NCBI RefSeq assembly: GCF_003028575.1
Contig: NZ_PYUD01000005.1
Location: 124,001-188,000 of the forward strand
Direction of reading: 5' to 3'
DNA length: 64,000 bases
Source: Halomonas urumqiensis
GTDB lineage: Bacteria; Pseudomonadota; Gammaproteobacteria; Pseudomonadales; Halomonadaceae
The position numbers were made by a program, and so were the translations under genes. This document shows, piece by piece, positions 51,783 through 60,673 of this stretch. Below the pieces are notes generated by a model that was not told the origin of the DNA, ran no database searches, and saw only the letters and a program-made list of their open reading frames with translations. Position 1 is the first letter of the stretch. Each line of letters begins with the position of its first letter.

Positions 51783-52376
51783 ATGTCCGAGCGTATCGCC
51801 ACGGTCAGCCGAGACACCCAGGAAACCCAGATCACCGTCACCGTCAATCTTGACGGCACCGGGCAACTCGAGTGCGAGACCGGCGTTCCCTTTCTCGACC
51901 ACATGCTCGACCAGGTGGCACGCCACGGCCTGGTCGATCTGCAGATCAAGGCTGACGGCGACCTGCATATCGACGACCACCATACCGTCGAGGACCTTGG
52001 CATCACCCTGGGCCAGGCGTTCGCCCGCGCCATCGGCGACAAGCGGGGTATTCGTCGCTACGGCCACGCCTACGTGCCACTTGATGAGGCGCTTTCTCGC
52101 GTGGTGGTGGATTTCTCCGGTCGCCCTGGCCTATTCATGGACGTGGAATTCACCCGCGCCGCCATCGGGAGTATGGACACACAGTTGTTCTGGGAGTTTT
52201 TTCAAGGCTTCGTGAGCCATGCCATGGTCACCCTGCACATCGACAACCTGAAGGGCTTCAACGCCCACCACCAGGCCGAGACCATCTTCAAGGCCTTCGG
52301 CCGCGCCCTGCGCATGGCCGTTGAGCCCGACCCCCGCATGGCAGGACAGATGCCGTCCACCAAGGGCTGTCTGTGA
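51783..52376 (+). CDS. hisB: imidazoleglycerol-phosphate dehydratase
   Basis: A 197-residue single-function HisB that dehydrates imidazoleglycerol phosphate (step 6 of histidine synthesis); the E. coli phosphatase domain is absent. The two manganese clusters come from HH motifs: [27 protein letters not shown], and [10 protein letters not shown] plus [14 protein letters not shown]. Length equals the usual 195-200. GGAGATG precedes the ATG. First gene of hisBHAF; hisH begins 30 bp later. Confidence 0.98.
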   Translation: MSERIATVSRDTQETQITVTVNLDGTGQLECETGVPFLDHMLDQVARHGLVDLQIKADGDLHIDDHHTVEDLGITLGQAFARAIGDKRGIRRYGHAYVPLDEALSRVVVDFSGRPGLFMDVEFTRAAIGSMDTQLFWEFFQGFVSHAMVTLHIDNLKGFNAHHQAETIFKAFGRALRMAVEPDPRMAGQMPSTKGCL

Positions 52377-52406
52377 ACCCATGACCGACCACACGAGGAG
52401 CGCCAC

Positions 52407-53048
52407 ATGACCATTGCCGTCATCGACTACGGGATGGGTAATCTGCATTCCGTCGCCAAGGCACTGGAGCACGTCACCCACGAGAACGTGATCGTGACCC
52501 GTGATCCGCGCTGCATTCTCGGCGCCACCCGTCTGGTACTACCGGGCCAGGGGGCCATTCGCGATTGCATGGGTGAGCTGGAGAAGACAGAGTTGCGCGG
52601 CCTGGTCGAGGAATTGCTTGCCAAGCAGTCCAAGCCGCTGCTCGGCATCTGCGTGGGTCAGCAGATGTTGCTTGCGCACAGCGAGGAGAATGGTGGCATC
52701 GATTGCCTGAACTTCATGCCCGGCGAGGTGCGTCGCTTCCCGGCCGAAATGAGGGATGAGCGAGGACAGCGCCTGAAGGTACCGCACATGGGCTGGAACC
52801 TGGTGCACCAGCAACAGGATCATCCACTCTGGGCCGGTATCGACCAGGATGAGCACTTCTATTTCGTGCACAGCTACTATGTCGAGTCCGCGGACGACAC
52901 CACGGTATTCGGCACCACCGACTATGGCCGCGTCAATGCCCATGTGGCGATTGGCAAGGAGGCCACCTTCGCGGTGCAATTCCACCCCGAAAAGAGCTCC
53001 CGGGCAGGCCTCAGGCTGCTCGAGAACTTCGTCGGTTGGGCGCCCTGA
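52407..53048 (+). CDS. hisH: imidazole glycerol phosphate synthase, glutaminase subunit
   Basis: A 213-residue class I glutaminase that supplies ammonia to HisF. The nucleophile is the cysteine in LLGICVGQQMLL (about residue 85) and the catalytic His-Glu pair lies in VQFHPEKSSRAG near the C-terminus. ATG 52407 is preceded by CGAGGAGCG. In the same operon as hisB, hisA and hisF, with 87 bp to hisA. Confidence 0.98.
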   Translation: MTIAVIDYGMGNLHSVAKALEHVTHENVIVTRDPRCILGATRLVLPGQGAIRDCMGELEKTELRGLVEELLAKQSKPLLGICVGQQMLLAHSEENGGIDCLNFMPGEVRRFPAEMRDERGQRLKVPHMGWNLVHQQQDHPLWAGIDQDEHFYFVHSYYVESADDTTVFGTTDYGRVNAHVAIGKEATFAVQFHPEKSSRAGLRLLENFVGWAP

Positions 53049-53135
53049 TTCTTCATACCCCGATCTTTCCACCGACGCCCGGCTTACGCGCCGCGTTGAT
53101 ATGGCGCCCGACATCGCGCCGAATGGAGACCTGAC

Positions 53136-53888
53136 ATGCTGGTAATTCCCGCCATCGACCTCAAGGACGGCAAGTGCGTCCGCCTCAAGCAGGGGCGCAT
53201 GGATGACGCCACCACCTATGGCGATGACCCGGTGGCCATGGCGGCCCGCTGGGTCGAGGCCGGAGCGCGTCGCCTGCACCTGGTCGACCTCAACGGCGCT
53301 TTCGAGGGTCAGCCAATCAACGGCGACGCGGTCACCGCCATCGCCCGGCGCTGGCCGGACCTACCGATCCAGATCGGCGGTGGCATCCGCAGTGCCGAGA
53401 CCATCGAGCACTACCTCGCCGCCGGTGTTTCCTACGTGATCATCGGTACCAAGGCGGTCAAGGAACCGGACTTCGTCGGCAAAATGTGCCGTGCCTTTCC
53501 GGGGCATGTCATCGTCGGCCTGGATGCCCGCGACGGTTTCGTGGCCACCGACGGCTGGGCCGAAGTCTCGACGGTCAAGGCCACCGAGCTCGCCAAGCGT
53601 TTCGCTGATGACGGCGTCTCGAGCATCGTCTATACCGATATTGCCCGCGACGGCATGATGAATGGCGTCAATGTCGAGGCTACCGCCGCGCTTGCCCGTG
53701 AAGGCGGGCTGCCGGTCATCGCATCCGGCGGAGTGACCAACCTCGGCGACCTGCGTGCCCTGGTGGCCGCTGGCGAGCCGGGGATTCTGGGCGCCATTAC
53801 CGGCCGCGCCATCTACGAAGGGTCGCTGGACGTGGCCGAAGGCCAGCGGCTGTGCGACGAACTCACCAGTCAACCGACGGGGAAATGA
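53136..53888 (+). CDS. hisA: 1-(5-phosphoribosyl)-5-[(5-phosphoribosylamino)methylideneamino] imidazole-4-carboxamide isomerase
   Basis: A 250-residue TIM-barrel isomerase for ProFAR to PRFAR (step 4). The paired catalytic aspartates are in [14 protein letters not shown] (Asp 8) and [15 protein letters not shown] (about residue 130), in the half-barrel repeats; phosphate-binding GGGIRS and ASGGVT are visible. ATG 53136 opens MLVIPAID, the standard N-terminus. It overlaps the hisF ribosome region by a few bases at the end. Confidence 0.98.
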   Translation: MLVIPAIDLKDGKCVRLKQGRMDDATTYGDDPVAMAARWVEAGARRLHLVDLNGAFEGQPINGDAVTAIARRWPDLPIQIGGGIRSAETIEHYLAAGVSYVIIGTKAVKEPDFVGKMCRAFPGHVIVGLDARDGFVATDGWAEVSTVKATELAKRFADDGVSSIVYTDIARDGMMNGVNVEATAALAREGGLPVIASGGVTNLGDLRALVAAGEPGILGAITGRAIYEGSLDVAEGQRLCDELTSQPTGK

Positions 53889-53890
53889 CC

Positions 53891-54664
53891 ATGGGACTCG
53901 CCAAGCGCATCATCCCCTGCCTCGATGTCGACGCCGGCCGCGTGGTCAAGGGCGTCAACTTCATCGGCATCCGCGACGCCGGTGACCCGGTGGAAATCGC
54001 GCAGCGCTACAACCAGCAGGGTGCCGACGAAATCACCTTTCTCGACATCACCGCCAGCCACGAAGACCGCGCCACCACCGTCGAAATGGTCGAGCGCATC
54101 GCCGGCGAGGTCTTCATTCCGCTGACCGTGGGTGGTGGCATTCGTAGCTGCGATGACATTCGCACCATGCTCAACGCCGGTGCCGACAAGGTGTCGATCA
54201 ATACCGCCGCGGTGAACAATCCTGAATTCGTGCGTGAAGCCGCCGAGCGTTTCGGCAGCCAATGTATCGTGGTGGCGATCGATGCCAAGCGGGTTTCCGC
54301 CGAGGGTGAGCCACCGAGATGGGAAATTTTCACCCATGGCGGTCGCCGTCCCACTGGACTCGATGCGGTAGAATGGGCGAAGAAGATGGTCGAGTACGGG
54401 GCCGGCGAATTGTTGCTGACCAGCATGGACCGCGACGGCACCAAAATCGGTTTCGACCTCGGTGTGACCCGTGCGATCGCCGATGCAGTGCCGGTACCGG
54501 TGATTGCCTCCGGCGGGGTTGGCAATCTCGACCACCTGGTGCACGGCGTGTTGGAAGGAGGTGCCGATGCGGTGCTGGCCGCGAGCATCTTCCACTTCGG
54601 TGAATACACCATTCCCGAAGCCAAGCGTCACATGGTCGAACACGGCATCGAAATGCGCCTTTAA
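53891..54664 (+). CDS. hisF: imidazole glycerol phosphate synthase, cyclase subunit
   Basis: A 257-residue TIM-barrel cyclase that, with HisH, closes the imidazole ring and releases AICAR. Catalytic Asp 11 is in [16 protein letters not shown] and Asp 130 in [13 protein letters not shown]; phosphate motifs GGGIRS and IASGGVG are present. GGGGAAA lies before ATG 53891; the alternative ATG 53885 overlaps the hisA stop. Fourth gene of the operon. Confidence 0.98.
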   Translation: MGLAKRIIPCLDVDAGRVVKGVNFIGIRDAGDPVEIAQRYNQQGADEITFLDITASHEDRATTVEMVERIAGEVFIPLTVGGGIRSCDDIRTMLNAGADKVSINTAAVNNPEFVREAAERFGSQCIVVAIDAKRVSAEGEPPRWEIFTHGGRRPTGLDAVEWAKKMVEYGAGELLLTSMDRDGTKIGFDLGVTRAIADAVPVPVIASGGVGNLDHLVHGVLEGGADAVLAASIFHFGEYTIPEAKRHMVEHGIEMRL

Positions 54665-54681
54665 GCGCATTAGGAGGCAGC

Positions 54682-55194
54682 GTGAAGGCACCGCGCCAGT
54701 GGGAAGGATTGATCGCTTGCGCGCTGCTGTCCGCTGCGACATTGGCCAGCGCCGACAACGCGCGTGTCTGGCCACCCGAGCTGTCACTGGACCACACCCT
54801 GGTGCAGACCAGCCTGGTGACCCAACACTTCAGCAGCGACCCGGAGCACACCGAAGACCAGCGGCTGCTCAGCATCGAACTGCATAATCCCGAGCGTTGG
54901 CTGGTAGGCGCCGCCTGGTTTCGCAACTCCTTCGACCAGCCAAGCTGGTACTGGTATGCAGGACGGGAATTCCCCTTCTGGCGACCGAGTGGCGACATCA
55001 CCTTTCGCGCCAAGCTGACCGCCGGGCTACTGCGCGGCTACGATGGTGACTACCGTGACAAGATCCCGTTCAATCATCTCGGAGTTGCCCCGGCGGCATT
55101 ACCCAGCGTCGGCGTACGTTGGGGGCGTATGGAGTCGGATCTGATCGTGTTCGGCACCGCCGGTGCGATGATCACCGTCGGGCTGCGCTTCTGA
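54682..55194 (+). CDS. possible outer-membrane beta-barrel protein, family not recognised
   Basis: A 170-residue exported protein 18 bp after hisF. A signal peptide (about residues 1-24, cleavage near ASA-DN) is followed by alternating polar/hydrophobic strands rich in Trp and Tyr (NPERWLVGAAWFRNSF, QPSWYWYAGREFPFW) and a C-terminal phenylalanine after ITVGLRF, the usual barrel-assembly ending. The length would suit an eight-stranded barrel like PagP or OmpW-type proteins. I cannot name a function. The close spacing to hisF suggests co-transcription. GGAGG precedes the start. Confidence 0.7.
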   Translation: MKAPRQWEGLIACALLSAATLASADNARVWPPELSLDHTLVQTSLVTQHFSSDPEHTEDQRLLSIELHNPERWLVGAAWFRNSFDQPSWYWYAGREFPFWRPSGDITFRAKLTAGLLRGYDGDYRDKIPFNHLGVAPAALPSVGVRWGRMESDLIVFGTAGAMITVGLRF

Positions 55195-55215
55195 GCCACG
55201 ATCCCCGTGCTCTAC

Positions 55216-55797
55216 TCAATCGAGTGACAACCCCAGATTGCTCACCCCTTCATTGCGCCCGAGACGCCGCAACGCCTTGAGGTTGTCCCGGTCAAGCGGC
55301 GACTGCTCCACGGCTTCGAGCACGGCGTCCTGAAAGTCGTTTTCCTCTTCCATCAGTGGATGGGTCTTGACCAGCACCGCCAGTCGCTGGGCATCCTCCT
55401 CACCTTCGGTGAGCTCAATGAAGGCACGTACGCCGCCCTTGGATGTCCTGCTCACCTCGAGCACCGCGTCCAATGCATCGCCCCGCAGGGTATCGAGCAG
55501 TGCCGAGAGTGCCACGACCGCTTCCAGTGCGCGCCTGGCGCCAAAACTGTCGTCATCCAAGGGGGGTTCGAGTTCGGCGAGCTTTTCGGCCTGGCGGTCG
55601 AAATCGATGCGTGCTTCCTTCACCGCCAAGCGCTCCCAGACCAGGTCCAGAATCACTCGCAAGCCATGTAAATCACCCTGGCCGGTGGTCTCGGCGTACA
55701 GGCCATAATTGGGTAGCAGCCGCTCGCATAATGCCGCCATGAAGGCTTGTTGGTGATGAGGTTCAAGCTGCAAAAGGCGCTGATGAAAGCCGCTCAT
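55216..55797 (-). CDS. DUF416 (YjaG-like) protein
   Basis: A 193-residue cytosolic protein of the YjaG/DUF416 family, all-helical and without catalytic motifs (E. coli YjaG 196). Start 55797 (MSGFHQRLLQLEPHHQQAFMAALCERLLPNY, family opening, residues 1-31) has AAGGAGA; a longer frame lacks one. Function unknown in any organism I know of. Next on the same strand and about 30 bp upstream is the alkyltransferase-like gene. Confidence 0.92.
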   Translation of the reverse strand: MSGFHQRLLQLEPHHQQAFMAALCERLLPNYGLYAETTGQGDLHGLRVILDLVWERLAVKEARIDFDRQAEKLAELEPPLDDDSFGARRALEAVVALSALLDTLRGDALDAVLEVSRTSKGGVRAFIELTEGEEDAQRLAVLVKTHPLMEEENDFQDAVLEAVEQSPLDRDNLKALRRLGRNEGVSNLGLSLD

Positions 55798-55828
55798 GGA
55801 GTCTCCTTGGAAAATGTCTGTCCCATGA

Positions 55829-56122
55829 TCAAGGCCACAGGCTGTGAAGGGGCACGCGTCCCCCTGCATCGAAGATCACCCCTTCGGCGACGAGCCGTTC
55901 GCGCTGCTCTTGGGCGCCAGCATGATCGGCCAGGCGCCGCGACGCGGTGATCACCCGAAACCATGGAAGCGTGTGTCCGGTTGGGAGGTCGCGCAGGGCG
56001 CGAGCCACCAGTCGCGGCGTTGCCCCATCGGTCATGGCGGCAATGCGACCGTAGGTAGTGACCCGCCCCTGAGGAATCTCGGCGATTATCGTCAATATCT
56101 GTTCGCGCACAACCGGCTTCAT
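55829..56122 (-). CDS. alkyltransferase-like protein (ATL, MGMT DNA-binding domain)
   Basis: A 97-residue DNA-binding protein of the MGMT/Atl family. The helix-turn-helix QILTIIAEIPQGRVTTYGRIAAM and arginine-finger region TPRLVARALRDLP are intact. The active site reads LPWFRVIT: the cysteine of PCHRV is tryptophan, as in ATL proteins that mark O6-alkylguanine for nucleotide-excision repair, and the following histidine is phenylalanine. It therefore cannot repair DNA by alkyl transfer. AAGGGT precedes ATG 56122. Confidence 0.9.
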   Translation of the reverse strand: MKPVVREQILTIIAEIPQGRVTTYGRIAAMTDGATPRLVARALRDLPTGHTLPWFRVITASRRLADHAGAQEQRERLVAEGVIFDAGGRVPLHSLWP

Positions 56123-56197
56123 GTACCCTTCGCTCCTCAAGCCACCACTTCTGCCGTTACAGCTGCCGTCACACATTCAACGCTGGTGAGGACATCC

Positions 56198-56896
56198 ATG
56201 CATCTGCACCTGCTTCAGCATAGCCCCCACCAGGGCCCGGCCCGGCTGGCCGATTGGCTGGTCAGCATGGGGCACAGCCACACAATCTTTCACCTCGACA
56301 CCGGGGAGGCCCCGCCACGGCTCAGCGATTGCGATGCCCTGGTGGTACTCGACGGGCCTTTGAGTGCCAAGGATCAGGCAGCGCCCGCATGGCTTGCGCG
56401 AGAGCGCAAGTTGATCGAGCGTGCGCTGGACAGCAACAAGCCACTACTCGGCATCGGTTTCGGTGCTCGGCTGATCGCCGACGCCCTCGGCGCGGTGGTG
56501 GCACCCGGCACCTATGCCGAAACCGGCTGGCAGCGTGTCACCCTGGCGGCGGACAGCGCCATGGATCTCCCCGAGCAATTCGATGCCTTCATGTGGCATC
56601 GAGAAGTCTTCGCGTTGCCCGAGGATGCCTTGCCAGTTGGGGGCAGCGAAGCAAGCCCGGTCCAGGGTTTCAGTTGGGATGCCGGACGTGTTGTCGGGTT
56701 GCTGTGCCACCTGGAAGCCACCAGTGAGAGCGTGACCGCACTCCTCGACCACCTGGCCACCCCTGCGGGCAGTACCACAAGCCCCCACGCCCAGGATCGT
56801 GAAGCGATGCTCGCCGACGACCGGCGCTTCGACCGGCTGGCGCCTTTGCTCGATCGTGTGCTCAGCCAGTGGCTGCGCACCACGAATATGCCTTGA
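56198..56896 (+). CDS. class I glutamine amidotransferase homologue lacking the nucleophilic cysteine
   Basis: A 232-residue protein of the GMP-synthase-like glutaminase fold. The DCDALVVLDGPLSAKDQAAPAW region, LLGIGFGARLIADALG nucleophile elbow and LCHLEATSESV catalytic His-Glu position all align, but the nucleophile codon is glycine (residue 87, GGT at 56456-56458) in place of cysteine, in GIGFGAR for the usual GICxGxQ. It can therefore not hydrolyse glutamine by the normal route. GAGGA precedes ATG 56198. It diverges from the alkyltransferase-like gene across 75 bp. Confidence 0.85.
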   Translation: MHLHLLQHSPHQGPARLADWLVSMGHSHTIFHLDTGEAPPRLSDCDALVVLDGPLSAKDQAAPAWLARERKLIERALDSNKPLLGIGFGARLIADALGAVVAPGTYAETGWQRVTLAADSAMDLPEQFDAFMWHREVFALPEDALPVGGSEASPVQGFSWDAGRVVGLLCHLEATSESVTALLDHLATPAGSTTSPHAQDREAMLADDRRFDRLAPLLDRVLSQWLRTTNMP

Positions 56897-56910
56897 CCAA
56901 CCTCCAGGTG

Positions 56911-58032
56911 TTACCCCTGGCTTGCTGCCGTTGAGTGCTGAGCGCGGGCCTCGGCTGTCCATTCGCGAGCCGCCGCCAGACAACTATCCCAGTCGCCCAC
57001 ATGCAGGAAGCGCCGCTCGGGATGCTTTTCCAGCTGGTAACGATACATGGGGTCATAGTATTCAGTGAGCAATGGCGCAAGCCAGGCTTCATGGGCCTGG
57101 CGGTTACCCCGCTCATGCTCCCGGAAGGCCAGCTGCTGCAATCGCTGCAGGCGCGCCAGACGCGCGCTACCCAGGCGCTTGCGCAAGCGTGCCAGCGAAC
57201 TCGACAGTTGCTTGCGCATCAGGCTCCAGCCCAGCCACTCGCCACACTGGTAGCGGTAAACGTCCCACAAGTCATCGATGTAATCCTTGTGGATCTGCGC
57301 CAGCCGCCAATCCAGCGGCATTTCCACGCGCAGCCGCGGCGCTTGCTCCATGGCACCCCAGAAGCAAAGCGGGATGTTGGCGGTACCGATATGGCGCGAC
57401 TCGTCCTCGACCACCAGTGGGCCAGGTAAATCGAGCAGGCGCCGACCCATGGCGTGTTCGAAATCGATCTGGCTGGGTGCCGGCAAGGGGTGCCGACCAA
57501 AGGCCGACCCCTTGTGTCGGGCGCAGCCCTCCAGATCAAGGCCGTTATCCAGCGCCGTGATCAACGCCGTCTTGGCACAGCCTGTCAGTCCGCCCACCAC
57601 CAGCAGGGGCTGTCGGGCGGCGCTGTCGATTCGCTCACACAGCCCCCGCCGCATGGCCTTCCAGCCACCCCGTATACGCGGCCGTAACATGCCGGCTTCG
57701 GCCATCCACTGTTGGGCGACCTGCGAACGCAACCCGCCTCGAAAACAGTAGATGAGCGCATCGGGATGCCGCTCCAGCAGGCCTTGCCAGGCAGCCACTC
57801 GCGCCGCCTTCACGCCATCGCTGACCAGCGTCTCGCCGAGGGCGATGGCGGCCTGCTGGCCTCGCTGCTTGTACTCTATGCCGACCAGATGCCGCTCATC
57901 ATCGTCCATCAGCGGCAGGTTCACGGCGCCAGGCAACGCGCCTTGGGCAAACTCCACCGGGGCTCGCACATCAATCAGCACACGGGATTCCCGCAGCAGC
58001 GAGAGATCTGGCTCGACCAGCGGCAAACTCAT
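56911..58032 (-). CDS. selU: tRNA 2-selenouridine synthase
   Basis: A 373-residue enzyme (E. coli SelU/MnmH 364) that replaces sulfur by selenium in 2-thiouridine at the wobble position of Lys, Glu and Gln tRNAs, via geranyl-thiouridine. The N-terminal rhodanese domain has the active cysteine in IYCFRGGLRSQ (about residue 95); a P-loop GGLTGCAKTALI follows (about 146-157). It overlaps the end of selD (ATGA), which provides the selenophosphate donor. Confidence 0.97.
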   Translation of the reverse strand: MSLPLVEPDLSLLRESRVLIDVRAPVEFAQGALPGAVNLPLMDDDERHLVGIEYKQRGQQAAIALGETLVSDGVKAARVAAWQGLLERHPDALIYCFRGGLRSQVAQQWMAEAGMLRPRIRGGWKAMRRGLCERIDSAARQPLLVVGGLTGCAKTALITALDNGLDLEGCARHKGSAFGRHPLPAPSQIDFEHAMGRRLLDLPGPLVVEDESRHIGTANIPLCFWGAMEQAPRLRVEMPLDWRLAQIHKDYIDDLWDVYRYQCGEWLGWSLMRKQLSSSLARLRKRLGSARLARLQRLQQLAFREHERGNRQAHEAWLAPLLTEYYDPMYRYQLEKHPERRFLHVGDWDSCLAAAREWTAEARAQHSTAASQG

Positions 58033-59066
58033 CCACGTACCTCGATCAAGGCTGGCCCCTGGGCCTTGATCACCTCGCCGAAGGGCACAAGCTCGATACC
58101 GTGAGCGCGACCGATACGCTGGACGTCATCTTCCCAGGAAGGGTGGACCGACAGCAGCAGGCCTCCGGAGGTCTGGGGGTCGCATAGCCATTGCCAGTGA
58201 GCCTCATCCATCTGCGGCAAGCTCTCGCCCAGCGCCTCACGATTACGCACGGTCCCACCGGGCACGGCACCACGGCGCCGATAGGCTTCAGCCTCGGCCA
58301 GGCGCGGCAGCCTGCGGAAATCGACACGAGCCGCCACACCACTCGCGGTGCAAACCTCAGCGAGATGCCCGGCAAGCCCAAACCCGGTCACGTCGGTCAT
58401 CGCATTGACGCCCTTGATCTTGGCCAGTTCGACACCGATACGATTGGATTTGAGCATGGTTTCACGGGCAAGCCCCTGATGCCCCGTCTCCAACAGGCCT
58501 TTCTTCTCGGCGGTGGTGAGCATGCCAACACCCAACGGCTTGGTCAGGAACAGCAGATCGCCGGGCAAGGCACCCTTGTTGAGCTTGAGATGTTCAAGGT
58601 CGACCAGACCATTGACGGCCAGGCCGAATATCGGCTCGGAAGAATCGATGGAGTGGCCGCCAGCCAGCGCCAGGCCAAGCTCGCGACACACCGCCTGGGC
58701 GCCCCCGACCACATCACCGGCGACATCTGGACCCAGCTTGTCCAGCGGCCAGCCGAGAATACCGAGTGCCAGCACCGGGGTGCCGCCCATGGCGTAGACA
58801 TCGCTGATCGCGTTGGTCGCCGCAATACGGCCAAAATCGAAGGGGTCATCGACGATGGGCATGAAGAAATCGGTGGTCGCGATCATTCCGCGACCATCAC
58901 CGAGATCATAAACCGCGGCATCCTCACGCCCCTGATTGCCGACGATCAGCCGCGAATGGGATGCCCCCGGGCCCGCCTTGGCCAGGATGCCGTCGAGTAC
59001 ATCGGGGGCGATCTTGCAACCACAGCCAGCACCATGGCTGTATTGGGTCAGGCGAATGGCGCTCAT
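58029..59066 (-). CDS. selD: selenide, water dikinase (selenophosphate synthetase)
   Basis: A 345-residue enzyme that turns selenide and ATP into selenophosphate, AMP and phosphate. Catalytic cysteine in HGAGCGCKIAP (Cys 15 and Cys 17) with lysine 18, the aspartate-rich ATP site TTDFFMPIVDDPFDFG, and DVTGFGLAGH are intact. The active-site residue is Cys, not selenocysteine. Upstream of selU with ATGA overlap. No selA or selB is seen in the window, so selenium may serve tRNA modification mainly. Confidence 0.98.
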   Translation of the reverse strand: MSAIRLTQYSHGAGCGCKIAPDVLDGILAKAGPGASHSRLIVGNQGREDAAVYDLGDGRGMIATTDFFMPIVDDPFDFGRIAATNAISDVYAMGGTPVLALGILGWPLDKLGPDVAGDVVGGAQAVCRELGLALAGGHSIDSSEPIFGLAVNGLVDLEHLKLNKGALPGDLLFLTKPLGVGMLTTAEKKGLLETGHQGLARETMLKSNRIGVELAKIKGVNAMTDVTGFGLAGHLAEVCTASGVAARVDFRRLPRLAEAEAYRRRGAVPGGTVRNREALGESLPQMDEAHWQWLCDPQTSGGLLLSVHPSWEDDVQRIGRAHGIELVPFGEVIKAQGPALIEVRG

Positions 59067-59187
59067 CTCGGTCTCCTTGGCAGTCTTTACCGATCATCTA
59101 TACCGCTAGTCTACAGCATCCAGCCAGGGCTAAAGGCAACGGGCAGCCCTTGAGACCAGCGCAATCAGGGACACCACGTCATCATCG

Positions 59188-60567
59188 CTACAGTGCCTCG
59201 AGGGCATCGGCCAGCTTATCCACGGCAACCACCTCCATGCCCGCGGGCGAACGCTTCGGCGCGTTGGCGCGAGGCACGATGGCACGGGTGAAACCGTGCT
59301 TGGCTGCCTCGACGATGCGTTCCTGGCCACTCGGCACTGGGCGGATTTCACCGGACAAACCGACCTCACCAAACACCACCAGTTCTTGCGGCAGCGCGCG
59401 ATTCTGCAGGCTCGACACTACCGCCAGCAGTACCGCCAGGTCAGCACTGGTCTCGAGCACCTTCACGCCACCTACCACGTTGAGAAACACGTCCTGATCG
59501 CCGGTGAAAAGCCCACCATGCCGGTGCAGCACGGCCAGCAACATCGCCAGGCGGTTGGCGTCCAACCCCACCGCCACCCGACGCGGATTGCCAAGTGGTG
59601 AATCATCGAGTAGCGCCTGCACCTCGACGAGGATCGGGCGAGTCCCTTCCCACACCACCATCACCAAGCTGCCGGGTGCCTGCTCCTGGGTACGCGACAG
59701 GAAGATGGCGCTGGGGTTCTTCACTTCCTTCAGCCCGTGCTCGAGCATCGCAAACACCCCAAGCTCGTTGACGGCGCCAAAGCGATTCTTCTGGCCACGC
59801 AGGGTGCGAAAGCGCGAGTCGGCGCCACCTTCGAGCAGCAGCGAGGCATCGATCATATGTTCCAGCACCTTGGGCCCTGCCAGGGTGCCATCCTTGGTCA
59901 CGTGGCCCACCAGCAACAGCACGGTGTTGCTCTGCTTGGCAAAACGCGTCAAAACCGCAGCGGACTCCCGAACCTGCGCCACGCCACCCGGTGCCGAGGC
60001 AATATCCTCCAGGTGCATGGTCTGGATCGAGTCGATGATCAGGATCTCGGGGGTTTCGCGTTCGGCCACGGCGAGAATCGTCTCGACACTGGTCTCGGCC
60101 AGCATCTTCAGGCCCTGAACAGGCAGCTGCAGGCGATGCGCACGCATCGCCACCTGCGAGAGCGACTCTTCACCGGTCACGTACAGCACCCGGCGACTCT
60201 GCGCCAGCTTGCAGGCGGTCTGCAGCAGCAGCGTCGACTTTCCCGCCCCCGGGTTACCGCCAAGCAATACCGCTGAGCCCGGCACCAACCCGCCTCCCAG
60301 TACGCGGTCAAACTCCTCGAAGGTAGACGAGAGGCGGGGCACCTCGGAGAGATCGACATGGGCAAGATCCACCACGTCTCGTGACAAGCCACCCGCATAG
60401 CCACCACGCCCCGTCGCCGAGGTGCTACTTCCAGCCCCGGGCCGTGCAGCGGCAAGGCGAACCTCGCTCAGCGTGTTCCACTCCTGGCAACTGGTGCACT
60501 GCCCCTGCCATTTGCGGTAGTCGGCACCACACTCGGTGCACACGAAGGCACTCTTCGCTTTGGCCAT
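59188..60567 (-). CDS. radA: DNA repair protein RadA (Sms)
   Basis: A 459-residue RecA-related ATPase that acts in recombinational branch migration. It has the N-terminal zinc finger CTECGADYRKWQGQCTSC, Walker A GGNPGAGKSTLL, Walker B ILIIDSIQT, the RadA-specific GQKNRFGAVNELGVF and a C-terminal Lon-like domain. Length equals E. coli RadA (460). The start at 60567 opens MAKAKSAFVC. It stands alone, about 110 bp from the NlpE-like gene. Confidence 0.98.
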   Translation of the reverse strand: MAKAKSAFVCTECGADYRKWQGQCTSCQEWNTLSEVRLAAARPGAGSSTSATGRGGYAGGLSRDVVDLAHVDLSEVPRLSSTFEEFDRVLGGGLVPGSAVLLGGNPGAGKSTLLLQTACKLAQSRRVLYVTGEESLSQVAMRAHRLQLPVQGLKMLAETSVETILAVAERETPEILIIDSIQTMHLEDIASAPGGVAQVRESAAVLTRFAKQSNTVLLLVGHVTKDGTLAGPKVLEHMIDASLLLEGGADSRFRTLRGQKNRFGAVNELGVFAMLEHGLKEVKNPSAIFLSRTQEQAPGSLVMVVWEGTRPILVEVQALLDDSPLGNPRRVAVGLDANRLAMLLAVLHRHGGLFTGDQDVFLNVVGGVKVLETSADLAVLLAVVSSLQNRALPQELVVFGEVGLSGEIRPVPSGQERIVEAAKHGFTRAIVPRANAPKRSPAGMEVVAVDKLADALEAL

Positions 60568-60627
60568 TCAGGCGTCTCGTCAGTGATGGGTGGGGAAGGC
60601 GCTGCGGGCTATTCAGCCATAACGGCA

Positions 60628-60653
60628 AGGGGGCGACCCGCAGGCCGCCCCCT
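60628..60653 (-). terminator. hairpin after the NlpE-like gene
   Basis: AGGGGGCG (60628-60635) pairs with CGCCCCCT (60646-60653) around a 10-nt loop, 20 bp after the NlpE-like stop and upstream of radA. There is only a short U-containing sequence after the stem on the minus strand. Confidence 0.55.
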
Positions 60654-60673
60654 CGTCATTCATGGCTAATGGA

